Part shown: piece after piece, positions 1-12,640 of the stretch
Numbering within the stretch: the stretch's first letter is position 1
Layout of the letters: each line of letters opens with the position of its first letter
Assembly (NCBI RefSeq): GCF_000003815.2
Contig: NC_049990.1
Coordinates: 17,576,029-17,640,028, forward strand
Reading direction: 5' to 3'
DNA: 64,000 nt
Source: Branchiostoma floridae
Taxonomy: Eukaryota > Chordata > Leptocardii > Amphioxiformes > Branchiostomatidae
Made by a program: the position numbers and the translations under genes
Notes under the pieces: generated by a model
Database searches by the model: none
What the model was told of the DNA's origin: nothing
Seen by the model: only the letters and a program-made list of their open reading frames with translations

Positions 1-2010
1 TGCTATATGTCTAATAATCTTAAAACAGGTATTTTCAGTGTTTTACAACATTCCTTACTTTAGAGAACAACAAGAATCCATCCATTTTCCCGTCGGCCAC
101 AATTTAGGGTAAAGTCCATTAGTTCTGCATTGAAACACTCCAAAATGCGTGGTCAACATTCATGTTCGGGCATGCTTTTAAAGCTGCACAAGTTACCCGT
201 AGGTAACAATGCTAGACCAGAATCTCATATGTCTTATAACAACAAAACAGGACTTGTCAATGTTCTACAGCATTCCTAACTTTAGAAAACAACAAGAATC
301 CATCCATTTCCCCGTCGGTCATCGTTTCGGATAAAGTCTATCAGGCCTGCATTGGAACAGTCCAAAATGTGTGGTCTACTTTCCTATTCGGGCGTACCTT
401 CAAAGCTGCACAAGTTGCCCGTAGTCAACAATGCTAGACCAGAATCCTAAATATCTTATAACATCAAAACAAGACTTTTCAATGCTCTACAGCATTCCTA
501 ACTTTAGAAAACGACAAGAATCTATTCATTTTCCCGTTTGCCACGGTTTGGGTAAAGTCTATCAGGCCTGCATTGAAACACCTAAAAATGCGAGATCAAC
601 ATTTCTGTTTGGGCGTCCCTTCAAAGCTGTTTAAGTTAACCGTGGTCAATAATGATAGACCAGAATCCTAAATATCTTATAACATCAAAACAGGACTTTT
701 CAAGGCTCTACAGCATTCCTAACTTTAGAAAACGACAAGAATCTATTCATTTTCCCGTTGGCCACGGTTTGGGTAAAGTCTATCAGGCCTGCATTGAAAC
801 ACCTAAAAATGCGAGAGCAACATTTCTGTTTGGGCGTCCCTTCAAAGCTGTACAAGTTACCCGTAAGTTATGATGATAGACCAGAATGCTATATGTCTAA
901 TAATCTTAAAACAGGTCTTTTCAGTGTTTTACAACATTCCTTACTTTAGAGAACAACAAGAATCCATCCATTTTCCCGTCGGCCACAATTTAGGGTAAAG
1001 TCCATTAGTTCTGCATTGAAACACTCCAAAATGCGTGGTCAACATTCATGTTCGGGCATGCTTTTAAAGCTGTACAAGTTACCCGTAGGTAATAATGCTA
1101 GACCAGAATCTCATATGTCTTATAACAACAAAACAGGACTTGTCAATGTTCTACAGCATTCCTAACTTTAGAAAACAACAAGAATCCATCCATTTCCCCG
1201 TCGGCCATCGTTTCGGATAAAGTCTATCAGGCCTGCATTGGAACAGTCCAAAATGTGTGGTCAACTTTCCTATTCGGGCGTACCTTCAAAGCTGCACAAG
1301 TTGCCCGTAGTCAATAATGCTAGACCAGAATCCTAAATATCTTATAACATCAAAACAAGATTTTTCAAGGCCCTGCCGCATTCCTAACTTGGAAAACAAC
1401 AAGAATCCATCCAATTTCCCGTTTGCCACATGCACAGTTTAGTGTAAAGTCTATCAGGCCTGCATTGGAACACTCCAAAATGCGTGGTCAACATTCCTGT
1501 TTGGGCGACCCTTCAAAGCTGTACAAGTTACCCGTAGTTAATAATGATAGACCAGAATCCTATATATCTTATAATCTTAAAACAGGTCTTTTCAGTGTTT
1601 TGCAACATTCCTTACTTAAGAAAACAACAAGAATCCATCCATTTTCCCGTCGGCCACAATTTAGGGTAAAGTCCATTAGTCCTGCATTGAAACACTTCAA
1701 AGTTTGTGGTCAACATTCCTGTTTGGGCGTCCTTTTAAAGCTGTACAAGTTACCCGTAGGTATTAATAATGCTAGACCAGAATCCCATATGTCTTACAAT
1801 CTTAAAACAGGACTTGTCAATGTTCTACAGCATTTCTAACTTTAGAAAACAACAAGAATCTATCCATTTTGCCGTTGGCCATCTTTCAGGTAAAGTCTAT
1901 CAGGACTGCATTGAAACACTTCAAACACAAGTTACCTGTCAGTAATAATAATGCTAGACCAGAATCCTATGTCTTGTAATCCTTAAACAAGACTTTCCAA
2001 TGTTCTACAG
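1..2010. repeat. 221-bp tandem satellite, about nine units
   Basis: The marker TAGACCAGAATC recurs near 213, 434, 655, 876, 1096, 1320, 1547, 1773 and 1953, giving a period of about 221 bp. Sequence from position 1 recurs nearly unchanged from 887, a four-unit higher-order period of about 886 bp. Several units stay open in one frame (for example 1423-1839), but the reading is only the repeat translated, with stops in other units, so I do not call a gene. The array runs off the left edge and the last unit is degenerate. Confidence 0.9.
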
Positions 2011-3782
2011 CCTCCTTTAGTTCAAATTAGGGGATACAGCATAACTTTAGTAATACATGTGCAAATAATATCCAACATAGTCATAGTCACAATCTGCAGG
2101 AGCTCGAGAGTTTTCCTTTTCTGATCCGTGGAAGTGGAACTTGTTTCTAAAAGGCCACCTCACCAACTCACTTATGTCTTACATAACGCCCTCGATCTAA
2201 GATACTATGTTCCTCTATTGTCGTCACATTGATTTAGAGGCATTTAGAAACTTCACTGTTTTCGTATTGATGAACTGAAATTATTATTACGGATTTCTTT
2301 GTGATTCTTACACGGAATGAGTCAGAAACAAATCTTTCCGGTTTTGGATTACGATTTGTTTAGACAAATTACCGCCATTGTTTGTTCCGGCACCTGCTGT
2401 TGCATACATTTTAGTGTGTTAATTTTTGCTATTGTCTTTATGACGCCCCGAACACCCAGGTTGACCATGGACAATAGGCCTCGGAATTTTTGTTGTTGGC
2501 TGCAACAAAGAGGAGATACTTTACTGATAATTAAATGAAGACCTTTATTGTACAATTTTGCCCAACCGAGCTAAGTACAGGTCACAATAAGTCAGGATGT
2601 ATACATATAAAAGTGTCACACTAGTACACAGTGGTGCCACACAAGCAAACTGGCACTCAAGCCGAGCCACCAGACAATGTCCACCCGCTGCGCTCATGAA
2701 ACGCCCCCATCAGCGCTTGACTAGCTCTCCTTCCTAGAAAAATCACGCTCCGCTCGCTGGTCGCCTAGGGCGACCTTCTGGTGTTGATCGCCTTCGGCGA
2801 CCTTCGGGTGCCTTCGCTCGAGATCGGAACTCGCCGACGTTCCACACCCGCTCGGACGGTCGATCCCGAGTACGTACATGAACTAGTTGACCTCAATTAC
2901 CATATTAGTGACGCCTGTCCATATACATGTACTTGACCATTAGCTTTCTTAGAGGCGTTTAGCATGTCCATGTTAGAAAATAATTTATTCCAAACTCCAG
3001 TGTATGTCCGCTTCTGCTTAAATATAAAGCACGTTCTTGTTGATTTCATTACTGGCTTGTGTGCCGTTCGCTTGTAATTGCTATTAAGCAAATCAATAAG
3101 GACGAGAGTCCTCCATTGAGTTAAATCTGACCTCGGCACAAACACAACTATTCCCATGATAACTGGTTCACCATTTCCTTTGTTGTCTATCCAGTAGGGT
3201 CACTTGTTGACACAACAATTTGGCTCTTTAAAATAGTACTGACGAGAATTTCTAATTTTAGTTGGCCGTAATGCTTTCACAAAATATTTTGAACAGGACG
3301 GTTTTACAAACTGGGTCGATAAGTTTCAATTAGTAGATCAGTAACTTCTTCAATCTCAACTGTTTGGTAGTACACAAAGGAAGAGCTGGAAGTGATACAC
3401 AACGGACGACCATAAGTGCATGGTCATGAAATTCGGTGCTTTCACTTGTAAATTAGATAATCAGTAACATAGCAGTCGCGCGCGAGGGGAGGGGTCCACA
3501 CCTTTTGTTTTGACTGAACGATAGATAATGACTTTGCCCAAGGCTTTGTATAGCTTAAAACGAATATTGTAAGAATTTCCACAAATATTTAGCCCATAAA
3601 AGGGAGAAGAGCGGTGTGGAATAAAAAAGGCAGCCTACATATACCTACATCACCAATTGTAGGATTATGTAGGATTCCTACAATCCTACACTTCCTACAG
3701 CTGAATTTTGGATGGTCCGCTCCCTGTGTCACTCTCAGACTACAAACATCTACAGCAACAATTGTAGAATTTTTTAAGCAGG
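2011..3782. other. Intergenic, no gene recognised; GC-rich island
   Basis: No convincing coding exon is seen. From about 2640 to 2870 the sequence turns GC-rich with short palindromes (such as GTCGCCTAGGGCGAC and ATCGCCTTCGGCGA), unlike the AT-rich flanks; this looks like an inserted repeat. At 3655-3700 a run of TGTAGGAT/ATCCTACA words forms short inverted repeats. Confidence 0.5.
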
Positions 3783-4006
3783 GCTAGATGCCACACACGA
3801 TCCCTACACGGTTGCGGCAAATGCCTGGCATGTCTTCCGCGAAGGTGTTACAACGGGCCCGCGGGCTTAGATGCATTTTGCGACGATTTCGTGATGTCAT
3901 ACACGATCCTGACACGATCACGGCAAAATGCCTTACACGGCGTCGGCGTCGGTGTTTTAACCGACCCGCGCGGTCAGCTGTATTTTGCGGCGATTTCGTG
4001 ATGTCT
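3783..4006. repeat. GC-rich direct duplication, about 108-bp unit
   Basis: Two tandem units (about 3788-3895 and 3896-4006) share the words ACACGATCC, CGGCAAA and GCGATTTCGTGATGTC. Each contains a GC-rich palindrome (CGGGCCCGCGGG in the first, CCGACCCGCGCGGTC in the second). The second unit ends where the NHL relic begins. Confidence 0.65.
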
Positions 4007-4011
4007 TACAT

Positions 4012-4243
4012 GGAACATCTGCCCCAAAGTGTCTGTACTGACATTTCTGGTCATATCTTGGTGGCAGATCAAGGAAACTTGAATGACACGGGCTGGGTGT
4101 CCATGTATACAAGTCGAGGAAAATTTGTCCGCATAGTGGCTACTGGACATAGGAGGGTATATCGTATTGCTGTAGGACAAGAAGGACAGCTGGTAGTGAC
4201 AGACAGAGGAGATAACACTGTTACTATATACAGCTCTTACTAA
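4012..4243 (+). pseudogene. NHL-family relic: end of the last exon only
   Basis: The open frame from about 4018 to the stop at 4241-4243 matches the last 75 or so residues of the NHL propeller of the genes downstream. It has the words VCTDISGHILVADQ, GWVSMYTSRGKFVR and the terminal VTIYSSY, which are blades five and six. It is closest to gene A (shared DNA stretch CTGACATTTCTGGTCATATC). Everything upstream is unrelated GC-rich repeat, and no acidic, TM or stalk exon is found before it. It is most simply a truncated cluster member. A fused product from an ORF opening at 3788 is possible but unlikely, because the added part is repeat. AATAAA lies at 4283-4288. Confidence 0.85.
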
Positions 4244-4249
4244 ATTCAT

Positions 4250-5545
4250 TAAGTAGGCAAAATGTACAGGAAGACAAAGTTTAATAAAAAGGCAAAGTGT
4301 AGAATTTATTTTCTGGTGGATTACAGACCTAGTTTAAGCCTATAGTGTGGTTTTAGTAATAAGTTGTCATTTGACAAGTATGTTAAGCTGCATAAAGAGC
4401 CTATTTCAAGACGCCACGCAGTATGTATTATCATGAGCATTGATAAATATTTGAAAAAAAAACGGAAGTGCAGGAAAATCATGTTTTAGAAATTCTTTTC
4501 ATAGTTTACAATAAGCTTCCAAGTTGCCATCAAAAGGTATCATTAAAAAGTAATATAGATTGGTTTGTTTCCACTTAACTTTATATGAGCTATATCATGA
4601 GTTTGTAATGAGATTGTGATGAATACAAATCCGACAGGAGGGATAGGAACTCATGAAATGTTTATATTTGATTCTCTGTGGTTAGAAACGTATGCCCAAG
4701 AGGACCTACATGTTATCCAGAACCATTGTGATTACTATGGAAAGGCTAATAAAACAGGAATGAAGAGAACAGTTCGCTTTAACTGTTGTATTGAGTGTAA
4801 AAATTTTTGTCTCTGTAACATATGCCCCAAACAGAAACACGGAAAGAAAATATTACTTTGGAAAGGTATCAAATTGATTGAAAAATCGTGACCCAACTAA
4901 TTTGCTCTTTGTTGGAGATACATGTATGAAATGTGTACAGAATCTTCATGTGGATGAAATAGTGGTAGAGCTGACACAGCTTAAGATTGGTTACAGTTAT
5001 GAAAAAAAAATGTTCTCTAAGGTAGAGATATGTGATTATAAAAGGCGAAACTTGGCCTAAAATGTGGCTTGTAGATTTCATTACTGGTTCATTCATAAAA
5101 GACTAGTATATAGAAAAAAATCTGACATTAGACCTGCAATTCTTACTGACCACCTACCTATCACCAGGCGGTCTTATATAGCAGTAAGGGCTAACAATTT
5201 CCATGCTGACTCAACGGGACTCCCCTCTCCGCGACAGTGTGAATGTTGTAAATCACCCTATGGCTGGTACGAGATTAAGGTTTGCCAGGCCTCCATCCCG
5301 GTGATTTGTAGTGAATCTTTGACAGAATTGTTTGCACCATCAGACCCCGGGGCATGCCCCTACTCTTTTTTCAAAAGGTGTGGTTGGTTCTTTAACGTTC
5401 GTGAGGTGTTGCTTTTCTCAAACACGGGACCTCTATGTAATGTCCTATCCAAGGGACGTCCCTATTCGAAGCTAGGTACTAAATTTCACCTGAGTGAAGT
5501 GAGGAAAGCCGTGTTAAGTGCCTTTACCAAGGGTACACGATGTAT
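4250..5545. other. Intergenic, no gene recognised
   Basis: Several open frames of 60-190 codons occur here, including a cysteine-rich one at 4616-4891 and one at 5064-5636. None shows a recognisable domain, a duplicated counterpart in the window or good splice sites, and the longest ends in the SINE-like segment. I treat the stretch as non-coding. Confidence 0.5.
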
Positions 5546-5548
5546 ACG

Positions 5549-5615
5549 TCAGGATTTGAAACCCAGACCTTTAGGTCCTGAGCCAAACACGCTGCCGATT
5601 AGACCAAGTGATCCC
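5549..5615 (-). mobile_element. tRNA-derived SINE-like head
   Basis: Read on the minus strand this is a tRNA-like fold: GGGATCA at the acceptor end, an A-box-like TGGTCTAATCGG, and a B-box-like GGTTTCAAATCC close to the RNA polymerase III consensus GGTTCGANTCC. An extra T in the B box and an imperfect acceptor end argue for a SINE head or tRNA relic rather than a working tRNA gene. Confidence 0.5.
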
Positions 5616-5859
5616 ACACGACGAAGCATAACATAAGCTGCAAAGATATATATCAAAGATACGTAGACACATTCAGCCATTTATTACTAGAAATGGGAAT
5701 TTCATTATCGTGCCTGATGATCTTTTAATAATTTTAAATTGCCCGGTTCATTTAAAAAATGCAACAAAAAAATGATCACATACATTTTGGTCTGAGAACT
5801 GGGAGACAATAATTGTCCAATCCAATTCTGCCCGATAAGCTGACCTATTTTCTTGTGAA

Positions 5860-6040
5860 AGGTCTAGACAATTATTTGTTCTCTGTTACGGTTTAAACAT
5901 CAGCACAGTCACCACCACTCGTCTTGTTTTCATCGACGTTTTTAGCAGAAATCCAACCTACCGAACACTTTATACCCTGCGAAAAGCTGTTGATGTTGAT
6001 GAACAAGACCACCGACTAGCTTACTCAGTTTTCACATAAG
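5860..6040 (+). promoter_or_regulatory. Conserved upstream block of gene A, probable 5' UTR exon
   Basis: This block is repeated upstream of genes B and C: a GTCTAGACAAT word, then a segment with CAATCACC/CAGTCACC, CCACAC and a TTCGTCGATGTT-like word. It ends in a splice-donor-like AAG|GTAAGA at 6041. An acceptor-like pyrimidine tract and CCAG end at 6498, just before the start codon. This supports a non-coding first exon spliced to the acidic exon. The transcription start is not resolved. Confidence 0.5.
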
Positions 6041-6518
6041 GTAAGAAATAGGAAAACGTCGATCGGCCTTACGTGACATAGGGACCCTGAAAAACAAGGC
6101 TTTTCAAATTATATATATATACTCTTAGGAAACGTTAATGCGACAACCGTTGGAAATTCTTAGGTTTCTCGTAGAGATAGTAGCTAATTTATTCAGAAAC
6201 CATCCATATTTTAAACAGTTATCAACTATAAACATTTGATTAAGATCGCGTTTCAAAAAGTCAACTGTTAATTGTGCATTGGTACCAAAAACAAATCATA
6301 ATGTACCAAGTACAGTACAAGTAAATCAAATTAAGTCTTTGATTGTCTTTGATTAAAGTACCTACTATATTTGATTTGATAAAAAAACTTAAAGTATGAT
6401 GGGCAAGCATCAATTAAGGATTTTTTATATAACACGCAGAAATTACGCAGCATCGAGTGTTTCTAGTTTTAGAGTTGTCCCTTTCTCCACACTGCCAGAT
6501 ATCTTTCTACCGACGGAA

Positions 6519-9500
6519 ATGATGCAGCAAAGTAACACCCCGACTCAGGCAACTAGTGGAGTTGTAACGTCTTTAGAGCCGCCGTCCATACAGACTCAGT
6601 CATTGTTTGTGAACGTTGATCACAAACCAGGAACAGATACTACCGTTCATGAAGATGTCTATGGAAATGATGATGGTGTGTCTGAAGGTGTATATGAAAA
6701 TGATGATGATGTGGCTGAAGATGTATATGAAAATGATGATAATGTGGCTAAAGATGTATATGAAAATGACGATGGTGTGTCTGAAGGTGTATATGAAAAT
6801 GATGATAATGTGGCTAAAGATTATGAAGATGATGATGATCTGTCTGAAGATGTATATAAAAATGATGAAGATGTATATGAAAATGATGATAATGTGGTTG
6901 AAGATGTATATGACAATAAGGATGATGTTGTAGCTGAAGGTGTATATGAAAATGATGATGACGTGGCTGAAGATGTATATGAAAATAATGATGATGTGGC
7001 TGAAGATGTATATGAAAATAATGATGATGTGCCTGAAAATGTTTATGAAAACAACGATGTTGATGATGACCAACATGAGTACCTGGATTTGAACGAACCA
7101 ACTGAGAGCACCAATCCTCAACCAGGTAAGTCTTAAGTCAATCGACTTCGCACAAAAAGAAAATAATCTTAGCTTTGCAGTCCCAGATATGGGTTTTAGA
7201 ATGTTTAGAAATAAATCAATCTGATTTTTTTTTAAACAAATGAATAATGCAGTAACGAATTAGAAATGTAAGTTCAAAACGTTGTTGTTGGCAACATCGA
7301 GAAAGCAACTATACAAATGCCTCTTTATTTATAATTTATTTTTACTATTACTAAATGTTCTTACAATTGGGATTATTTTATTAAGTAGTATTTTTACACT
7401 ATTGACCAAAAATGTAGGTGCAAAATCGCCTCCATTCACTGCTCCTTGTTTTCTTATATATTACGAATGTACTGTATTTGTTTTTATGGAGAGCTGGCAG
7501 ACGGATAAAATTTCTTGTACATGGTAGATATGTGTGAATTACCTTCTTTCCAACCTTTTCACTGAACCGGTTAGAAAATAATCCATCATGTCAAAACTTC
7601 TTAAATAACGTTCTACCATGTTGGGATAAAACACCAAATATTTAAAAAGCAAAAAAAGGGTACAAATTTTCAAACAGTTGTGTAAGTTTTCTGAAATATT
7701 TGTTTAGATTATTAGAGATATAGGCAACAAGTACCTATGTCGTAAAGTGAAATTGACTCTACTCAATGATTGAATATTTAACATTATGGCCTAAAGTGTA
7801 AGCTTCTTTTGGAATATTTGGTAAAAGCAAGACTTTATTCCGGTAAAATATACAAAAGGACATAAAACATAACGGAAAGACCCATGGTAGAAAGCTTGTA
7901 CTTGAATGTCCAGAAATACATTTGTTACTATTTTTTCTTGTCCTATTATTCATTTTTTGGATCTTCATTATTTGCTCTGTGTCCCAGTATAAAAGCTAAG
8001 TAGTACAAAGTCTTTGTTTTCAATAAACAACTTGTTTTCTGATCTAACACTCTTTGAACTATCTGATTTAAATCAGTATGTTACTAAACTAAATTCTCTT
8101 GAAATAAAAATATTTTTTGTTCCATTAGTGTTCTTTAATTGTTGTTTATAAGCTAAGCTACATTAACATTATTTAGGTGCATGCATTTATTGGCAAGGGA
8201 TTGATGGTAGCCAATACAACATGTGTATTTGTATATTACCTTTGAAAGCTAGTTTTGATATGCACAACCTATAGTTGACTATAGAAAAATTGCCAAATTA
8301 GATTGTTAGTTTTATTGGCTTATGGAGTACTGGCTTTTTGAGACATCTACAGCTTTTTTTTTATTAAAGGCGTCTTATAATATAGATTTTTACTGTTACG
8401 TTCACAGTGACTGTGAAAAGAACATACGTCAAATAAAAGTCTATTTATTTGATAATTTCCATGAATCTAAATTCAATCAGTTGCTACAGATGGGGAACCG
8501 GCACCTCAAGGACCCATGTGTCCTTCCCGCGCATGCGCACAGCTGGTATGTGCAGTCATCACGGCATCCGCTACAGTAGCAATAATCCTGGCAGGAATCT
8601 TCATTGCTGAGCCCCTGGAATCCCGTCCGCACAACCCTCTGTATCCTACAACGCAGATTAGGAATATAGAGGTGAATAGTTTCATGTCAGCATTACCTTG
8701 CTTTGCATTATACACAACGGTACCCTATGTATCCAGCCAACAATTGTAAATCGTTTGAGATACAAGCATGACAGGAAAATAGGTAGTTTTGACTTAAAGA
8801 AAAATCAACAAATAAATCAGGTTGTGAGTTGATATTGACAGGCAAAAAAAAAACTTGTAAAAGCCAACCCAAACTAATTAATTGCGTCTTTGACTTGTCT
8901 GGATTTTTCCCATTCAATGCAGACATCCGATTTCTTGTTTAACTTAAAAGGATACGTCTCTGTTACAGTCGATTATCGAGAACACAACTCAGATCCAGAT
9001 GTATAAATCATCAACAACTACAGCGTACACTGTTGAATCAGCACCTACCAACAGTGTGAGTATACAATATTGTCTATGCATGCTCCCTTTAGCAATAACG
9101 TAAAAAAAGACAGTAAATGTTCTTTCAAAAACCTAATCATAAAGTGTTTAACACATGTTAAGTATTAAGCACATGTTGTCCTGAATATTGCCTGTTAGGA
9201 GAACAGAAAATAATGGGACTCGAAAATAATGGGACTCCAAATTAACAGTTTTTAATGTCGCAATGTCACTTAAATTGTTTTAATGCTTACGTATTAAATG
9301 GTGCACCTTAATGGTCCTCTTTTTTCGTGCCTCTTTTTCCAATGGCCTGACAATTAAAAAAAATTGCCGAAACTAGTGTATGTACTGCTTTTTCAGGTTC
9401 TCTCATCGACCACATACACCAACACAGCCAAAACAACTGTTGACCGTGTCACAGCCATAAGAAAGGAATCACACACCTCTATCAGCCAGGAAGGTGAAGT

Positions 9501-10578
9501 TAAACATATTACTGATCAGATACAATGACATGAATAATGACTTTTGATACATATCAAAAATAATGATAATAAAAGATGTATAAGGAACAAAATTGATTGC
9601 TGAAATTCAATTGTCGAACGACTATTACTATTTGACTATCTCGTTTGGTGGTAACTCGGAGTCCTTTCTTAAGGATTTGCACAGGTCCTATCGCATTTTG
9701 TATTAATGGTAATGTTGTTCTGTGTCGTTTTAGGGACGAAGAAAGATGCTGGAAAACGTCACGTCATCACGTTTGGTGGGCGGGGATCGACACCCGGAAA
9801 GTTTGCCCGTATAAGTGGAGTTGTTGTTTCTGCTAGTAACGAGATATTGGTAGTTGAATATGACAACTGTCGAGTCCAAGCATTTAACATGAATGGGGTT
9901 TACATTCGTCATTTCCTGACAACTGTTCCCGGGAAACCTGGCAGGAACATGAATCCGGATGATATCTCAATTGACGGCAATGATAACCTGTGGGTAGTGG
10001 GCAAGTTGGTTTCTGTTGGCTCCTATGCTGTACAATACAACAGGGATGGTCAAGCTTTGGCTAAGTTTAGGGTTCCAAACAGCAGTACCTCTCTTGCTAT
10101 TGCCGTGGATGTACAAAGCGACTACATTCTCGTCGCAAACTTTGACACCAGTAGCTGTAAGATTTTCATATATCAGGCCAACGGCAAGATTGTAAGGAAT
10201 CTTCAGTTAGATATTTCATGTTCATCATTCATCGCTATCAACAGGGATGGGGCCATATTTACACTAGAAAATAACATTGTTCACGTGTTTAACCAGAGAG
10301 GACATCTTCTGTTCAAGTTTGCAGGTGAGGGCAGGGATAATGGTGGGCTAATATATCCCCAAGATATCTGTACTGACATTTCTGGTCATATCTTGGTGGC
10401 AGATCGTGGGGGCTGGCGTGAGAAGGGTTGGGTGTCCTTGTTTACAAGTCGAGGAACATTTGTTCGCAAAGTGGCCACTGGACTAAGGCATGTATATCGT
10501 ATTGCAGTAGGGCAAGAAGGGCAGCTGGTAGTGACTGATGAAAGAGATAAAACTGTAACTATCTACATAAATTACTAA
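6519..10578 (+). CDS. Gene A: type II membrane protein, YxN-array tail plus NHL propeller
   Basis: Five coding exons are inferred: 6519-7125, 8490-8671, 8969-9055, 9397-9493 and 9734-10578, about 605 residues. All junctions are GT-AG and phases run 1,0,0,1. Exon 1 is an acidic cytoplasmic tail with twelve Tyr-x-Asn motifs, mostly VYEND or VYENN, ending in HEYLDLNEP. Exon 2 encodes a membrane helix (LVCAVITASATVAIILAGIF). Exons 3-4 are a Ser/Thr-rich stalk; exon 3 has 87 nt against 30 in B and C. Exon 5 holds six NHL-type blades, from HVITFGGRGSTPGKF to VTIYINY. No signal peptide is seen, so N-in/C-out topology is likely. The start at 6519 (or 6522) is chosen because ATGATGCAGCAA aligns with gene B's start; an in-frame ATG at 6396 would add 41 unmatched residues. 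Function is inferred: extracellular recognition by the propeller, adaptor docking at phosphorylated YxN. No ligand can be named. Confidence 0.85.
6640..7080 (+). repeat. Gene A 33-nt coding minirepeat (YEND array)
   Basis: An 11-residue unit of the form VYENDDDVAED is repeated about twelve times, each normally with one tyrosine. Variants are YGN, YKN and YDN, plus one YED that breaks the motif. The residue before tyrosine is V in nearly all units and -2 is acidic or Gly, so tyrosines sit in an acidic context typical of Src/Syk-type substrates. The antisense frame is open too, only because the repeat lacks antisense stops. Confidence 0.9.
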
Positions 10579-10689
10579 AGGTATTATAATAGAAAGATTT
10601 TCCTGGCTAGATGTAAAGCCTAAAGAAAGACATTGTTCTAAAAAAAAGGCAAAGTGTGAAATCTACACACGAACTCTACAGATTGTTTC

Positions 10690-11035
10690 TCTTCCGAAAA
10701 TAATTTCATCAGGTTGGTAGAATCTAGGATATATGAGAATTCTTGTGCACAACCAAAATAGGACTTACTTGCTGACGTTTCGATGTCTGTCAGACATCTA
10801 CCTCAGAGCTTCTAACTGGAGTTCTGCAAGAACACAAGCTGAGCCACGTTTGGGATAGTGTTCTTCTCGCCGAAAAAGCGCCACCTACATCGGCTACATA
10901 TAGCGGCGAGAAGCAGAACTCCAGTTAGAAGCTCTGAGGAAGATGTCTGACAGACATCGAAACGTCAGCAAGTAAGTCCTATTTTGGTCGTGCACAAGAA
11001 TTCTCATATATCCTAGATTGTTTCTCTGTTTGTTA
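10690..11035. mobile_element. Fold-back derivative of the Penelope-like element
   Basis: The sequence from TTTCATCAGGTTGGTAGAAT through GACGTTTCGATGTCTGTCAG to GAGCTTCTAACTGGAGTTCT is followed by its own inverted copy ending near 11030. The short centre keeps the AGCCACGTTTGGGAT and CGCCACCTACATCGGCTAC words that border the GIY-YIG ORF of the copy at 39700-40345. It is an internally deleted member lying just downstream of gene A. Confidence 0.8.
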
Positions 11036-11039
11036 GAAG

Positions 11040-11939
11040 GCCTTAGACAATTTGAAATAGTAGTCTATTCATTTTCTTGATTAGGCTACCATCTCATTTC
11101 TGTCTTGGGGTGCTGGAACTTTGGCGCACTGTTTTGTTGATAAACTGAGTTCATTTACCTATTATATGTGACGCTGGTAAAAAAATGTTTTATAACTTCA
11201 GTGCAGCGCCACATTGTCTTTGCCATGCATTCTTGAATTTTAAAAAAATGTAAGATTATTTTCTTGGTAGATTAATAGACCTATATTCAACCTATAGCGT
11301 GGTTTTGATAATAAAATTGACAATTTTTAATTACAAACACATAATAAATCTACAATACATGGATCTAACATTCAAATGGGTCTTTTCAAATTAAATAAAA
11401 AGACCAGAACATATATAACCACAGTCGTCAGTTCGATATTGAGATTGATATACTTAGAGATGTTTGTCTGGGAAATATATCGGAACCCTCGACTATTTAT
11501 ACTCTTCCCATTCTTGTTTGATTAAAAAAATAAAGTGACGAAATGAGTGCGAAATACCAGACAATCACAATGTTCTTGAACCAGGACATAACAATAGAAC
11601 AACCAAAAATCACATATGAAATACCCAACTTCGAAAAAGTTACTCTTAAATCTCTGCAAAGTTTTATTTCATATACCGATAGCTCTGTTAATACCGCTGT
11701 AAGGTATAGATAAGAAATATTACCTCTGTTCGTAGACAGTCAAAGATATTTGATTAAATACTGACTAGGATTACATAATTTACCAAAATGACTAGGATTG
11801 TTAAAAAGGCACACTTTAATCGAAGAAGAACATGGTTAGGCTACTCACAGACTCATATATTATGTAGACATGGGTTCCAAAATGTTTAGCTTGACCCCAC
11901 CGTTAATGCCAATTATTTTGTTAACATATTCAAAGAGCG
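11040..11939. other. Intergenic, nothing recognised
   Basis: AT-rich sequence with no open frame of note and no repeat I could link to the rest of the window. Confidence 0.4.
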
Positions 11940-12640
11940 TCTGAATAAAGGGCACTTTTCTGTCTGGCTGGAGGAAACAATTTGAAAGCATTAGTAAGCT
12001 CCAAACCTACTCAAAAACCATAACGCACTTTGGTATTGAAGAATATCCAACATCAACTCATAACAGATCATTTACATATTCAGCATTTCTAAACTGAGAA
12101 TTAGTGCACATTGCTTTTGAAATTGAAAAAGTCGTTACTGTAACACACCAGCCACTCGGATACTGTATCCCACATGTCATGAAACATTGTTTAGAAATTG
12201 AAACAAAATGTCGTCACTGTAACACACCAGCCACTCAGATACTGTATCCCACATGTCACTGTAACACACCAGCCACTCAGATACTGTATCCCACATGTCA
12301 TGAAAATATTGAAGATGAATTTCACTTTTTCATGGCCTGTCCTACCTACGATAAAGAGAGAGAAGCATTGTTAAAGAGGATGAGATCAAAACACACATCT
12401 CTCATACCGGTACACAGAACGATATTTTCTATATACTACTATCATGTATCCGCCTACGTAGGTCAATTAAACTTTATTCCAAATGCGAGACAAGATAACT
12501 TACCCGTACATGACTGTGCTGTTATCAATAATATTTTGTCATATGTATGCAGCATCGTAGAGATACTGTCTATATTACCTAGTACTTATTATTGTTTGCC
12601 ATACATTGTACCTGATGTGATTGTTGAGCAATAAATTTAT
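11940..12640 (+). mobile_element. Non-LTR retrotransposon 3' relic
   Basis: The frame ending at 12634 contains CRHCN, then ENIEDEFHFFMACPTYDKER. This matches the zinc-binding tail common at the end of LINE reverse transcriptases (CxxC, then DEFHFLF-CP-Y--R). A 46-bp segment is tandemly duplicated inside it (about 12214-12300), and earlier frames are broken, so the copy is dead. Confidence 0.6.

Noticed and set aside
1423-1839. 138-codon frame over the satellite
   Set aside because: It is two satellite units translated; other units carry stops, so no selection for coding is visible.
5549-5615. Functional tRNA gene
   Set aside because: The B box has an extra base and the acceptor ends do not pair fully; a SINE head or relic fits better.
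4616-5636. Cysteine-containing frames and a 190-codon frame as possible genes
   Set aside because: No recognisable domain, no good exon borders, and the longest frame runs through a tRNA-like SINE head.
6396-6518. Upstream ATG of gene A adding 41 residues
   Set aside because: Gene B has an in-frame stop just upstream of the homologous start, and the added residues have no counterpart; a 5' UTR acceptor also ends at 6498.
6600-7121. Long minus-strand frame rich in Ile/Phe, like a string of membrane segments
   Set aside because: It is the antisense of the GAT/GAA-rich YEND repeat; no splice or duplication support, and it recurs antisense to every tail exon (15170-15676, 26794-27156).
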